Shown here piece after piece: positions 14,916 to 16,051 of a DNA stretch of 16,051 nucleotides. This DNA comes from Mucilaginibacter sp. UBA4741. GTDB taxonomy: Bacteria > Bacteroidota > Bacteroidia > Sphingobacteriales > Sphingobacteriaceae. The position numbers and the translations under genes were made by a program. The stretch lies in contig DHIR01000151.1 in NCBI GenBank assembly GCA_002403905.1, positions 1 to 16,051 of the forward strand. Direction: 5' to 3'. The notes beneath the pieces are model-generated. The model was given only the letters and a program-made list of their open reading frames with translations. It searched no databases and was not told the DNA's origin. How positions within the stretch are numbered: the stretch's first letter is position 1; every line of letters starts with the position of its first letter.

Positions 14916-14994
14916 TGTCATTTCGAGCATAGCGAGAAATCTATATACGCGCAAATAACAATTGTATAGATCTCTCGCTATGCTCGAGATGACA
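14916..14994. repeat. REP-like long inverted repeat / hairpin
   Basis: The left arm (14916-14945, starting TGTCATTTCGAGCATAGCGA) and right arm (14965-14994) are 30 bases each and complementary at 28 positions; the two mismatches allow G-U pairing in one RNA orientation. The 19-base loop is unpaired. The core resembles the TGTCATTTCGAGC...GCGAGAAATCT repeat that I recall as recurring between genes in Bacteroidota genomes. Beginning eight bases after the MCE gene stop, it could also end the mla transcript, although no T-tract follows directly. Copy number elsewhere cannot be seen from this window. Confidence 0.75.
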
Positions 14995-15094
14995 TCTTTA
15001 TTATCCGCCTTAGGTAAATCATCCTCATACAAACACTTTCCGCTTTCATGGGTTTACTTACTACAGAATCTCTGTAATTGTAAATTAACAAATC

Positions 15095-15250
15095 ATGAAA
15101 ACCGCGAAACCAACAACAACTAATTCTGGCACTAAAAAAACATCATCCAAGGCCCACGAGGAAATTAAAACTGATTTCCCTTTAAGCGAGAAGGATGAAG
15201 TTAAACAGGCCGAAAAGAATTTAAAGGAAGGACAAAAAAAGCGCGGGTAA
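15095..15250 (+). CDS. Short 51-aa Lys-rich hypothetical protein
   Basis: ATG at 15095 opens an intact frame to TAA at 15248-15250. The product is very hydrophilic: MKTAKPTTTNSGTKKTSSKA, then a helical part with EEIKTDFPLSEKDEVKQAEK and a basic end (GQKKRG). It contains no cysteine, tryptophan or membrane segment. Thr/Ser/Lys richness at the N-terminus suggests a disordered tail, and the composition is like that of small stress-related or nucleic-acid-binding proteins, but I recognise no family. The codons are not biased to stop-free A/T repeats, which favours real coding. It sits 100 bases after the REP-like hairpin and 31 bases before the lipoprotein gene, so it may share its transcript. 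Confidence 0.6.
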   Translation: MKTAKPTTTNSGTKKTSSKAHEEIKTDFPLSEKDEVKQAEKNLKEGQKKRG

Positions 15251-15281
15251 CTTTATAATTTAGTGGGATCAATTATTCAAT

Positions 15282-15677
15282 ATGAAAAGATTCCTTTTAC
15301 CAACGTTATTAATCATTCTATCGTTCGCTGCCTGCAAACCTGCGGTATCGCCCGAAAGCCTTTACGGTAAATGGAAATACATAGGGGTTAGACATCCTAA
15401 CTCCGAATCGCGCGATAGCGTTAGCACCACTACACTACAGCTACAGAACCCTTATATTGAATTTACCAATAAAGACAGCCTCATTATTAATTGGGATGGC
15501 CGGGTATTATCGCACGGCACTTTCAAGGTAGATGGCCGCGACATCCAATACAAAGAGATCTTAGCCGATGGCAAGACCAGGGAGTTCCCGTTTTATGTGG
15601 AGGATATGCAGGATAAGAAATTGATATTTTCTACCAAAGGCGCGGACGGATCGGAGATAACAGCGGTTAAGCAGTAG
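15282..15677 (+). CDS. Small lipocalin-like lipoprotein
   Basis: A 131-residue predicted lipoprotein. The N-terminus (MKRFLLPTLLIILSFAAC) is a lipoprotein signal with lipobox Phe-Ala-Ala-Cys and Cys18 as the modified residue, followed by Lys. The mature part opens SLYGKWKYIGV, the usual first strand of Bacteroidota lipocalin-like domains. Alternating strands follow: YIEFTNKDSLIINWDGR, HGTFKVDGRDIQYKEI, REFPFYVEDM and KLIFSTKGADGSEITAVKQ. Barrels of this kind bind hydrophobic ligands or are structural; no ligand can be named. The gene ends in TAG at 15675-15677, and a clpP-like fragment in another frame begins two bases later. Confidence 0.75.
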   Translation: MKRFLLPTLLIILSFAACKPAVSPESLYGKWKYIGVRHPNSESRDSVSTTTLQLQNPYIEFTNKDSLIINWDGRVLSHGTFKVDGRDIQYKEILADGKTREFPFYVEDMQDKKLIFSTKGADGSEITAVKQ

Positions 15678-15679
15678 GC

Positions 15680-15745
15680 GACCACTGGATGGTAGCCAGC
15701 GAAGCAAAAGAGTTTGGGGTAATTGATGAGGTGTTAGGGGACTGA
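15680..15745 (+). pseudogene. clpP: 3' remnant of a ClpP protease gene
   Basis: One frame reads DHWMVASEAKEFGVIDEVL followed by Gly-Asp and a TGA stop at 15743-15745. This closely resembles the C-terminal end of ClpP, where family members have D-R-D-Y/F-W-M-x-A-x-E-A-K-x-Y-G-x-I-D-E-V-L. The upstream part is missing: the frame is closed by TAA at 15668-15670, and similarity starts exactly at the Asp before the Trp-Met. The catalytic Ser and His lie in the lost portion, so it cannot be an enzyme. It is best read as the scar of a deletion or recombination that joined a clpP tail to the end of the lipoprotein gene. The match is short and made from memory of the family. Confidence 0.6.
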
Positions 15746-16051
15746 CCCGTCCTAAAAAAAGGGTAAACCTATAGACGTATAAGACCCTTTTGGTTGTTAA
15801 TACTTGATTGATTTTACGCTTTTAATTTAGCACTTAAATAAGTTAATAATAGGTAAACATTGGTAGAAAAAGTAAAGGATTTAGAAATATCCTGATTTTT
15901 TTATAAAACACATTCGCCCCCGCTGATTAATCCGTTTGCAACCGGGTTTCACCGTCATAAGGCGCAGCTCATTAAATTTCTTATTCTAGTATATCTCTTT
16001 TTACTCTGTCGTTTTTATGTCATTTACATTAAGAGCCTGTTTAAATTTGTT
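15746..16051. other. Non-coding stretch after the clpP remnant
   Basis: No convincing gene on either strand. Two weak hairpins are visible. AAAAGGGT (15757-15764) pairs with ACCCTTTT (15784-15791) across a 19-base loop. AGGAT/ATCCT (15876-15893) is followed by a T-tract at 15896-15902 and may be a weak terminator. An ATG at 16017 opens a frame that runs off the window after 11 codons. GAGCCTGTTTAAATTTG near the end looks like the terminal repeat of an insertion sequence, but no transposase is inside the window. Confidence 0.4.

Noticed and set aside
15757..15791. 8-bp stem with 19-base loop as a transcription terminator
   Set aside because: The stem is A/T-heavy and the loop long, so it is kept only as a note in the intergenic entry.
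16017..16051. ATG-initiated frame running off the window end
   Set aside because: Only 11 codons are visible, with no leader signal, and it overlaps the IS-terminus-like sequence; coding cannot be supported.

Overview
The window looks like chromosomal DNA of a Bacteroidota, most probably a Sphingobacteriaceae member (Mucilaginibacter/Pedobacter type). The grounds are moderate-to-low GC, AT-rich gene leaders with few Shine-Dalgarno sequences, several TAnnTTTG-type -7 boxes, many small secreted or lipobox proteins, and a sphingolipid-type desaturase. The assignment rests on protein resemblance and promoter style only.

Layout. (1) 149-5425: a tight three-gene RND efflux operon (TolC-like outer membrane channel, lipoprotein adaptor with an unusually short middle, RND pump), preceded by an operator-like dyad. 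(2) 5477-7570: a secreted YVTN/YncE-type beta-propeller, then a fatty acid desaturase strikingly like eukaryotic dihydroceramide delta-4 desaturase (DEGS). (3) 7592-8824: an AT-rich accessory patch with an orphan single-span membrane coiled-coil protein, an 81-aa orphan and a 57-aa GTG-start gene. (4) 8891-10613: an exported propeller-like protein and two tandem paralogous small secreted proteins. (5) 10745-11449: a FrnE-like DsbA-family oxidoreductase. (6) 11454-12000, minus strand: a RelE/HigB-like toxin with its antitoxin, under a near-ideal Bacteroidota promoter. (7) 12160-14908: an Mla-type lipid-transport operon (permease, ATPase, MCE protein), with a promoter and two AA-centred dyads in its leader. 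(8) 14916-16051: a long REP-like hairpin, a 51-aa Lys-rich protein, a small lipoprotein, and a 3' scrap of clpP followed by about 300 bases of non-coding, possibly IS-flanking DNA.

How it fits together: most of the window concerns the cell envelope. The RND pump exports small molecules, the MCE/Mla system moves lipids between membranes, the desaturase modifies (sphingo)lipids, and several exported or lipobox-bearing proteins are of unknown role. The toxin-antitoxin pair, the AT-rich patch and the clpP remnant are the accessory elements. I see no CRISPR array, tRNA, rRNA or complete insertion sequence. The most noteworthy items are the DEGS-like desaturase, the dyad-bearing mla leader, the clpP remnant, the orphan AT-rich pair, and two short genes (8651-8824 and 15095-15250) that are easily missed.
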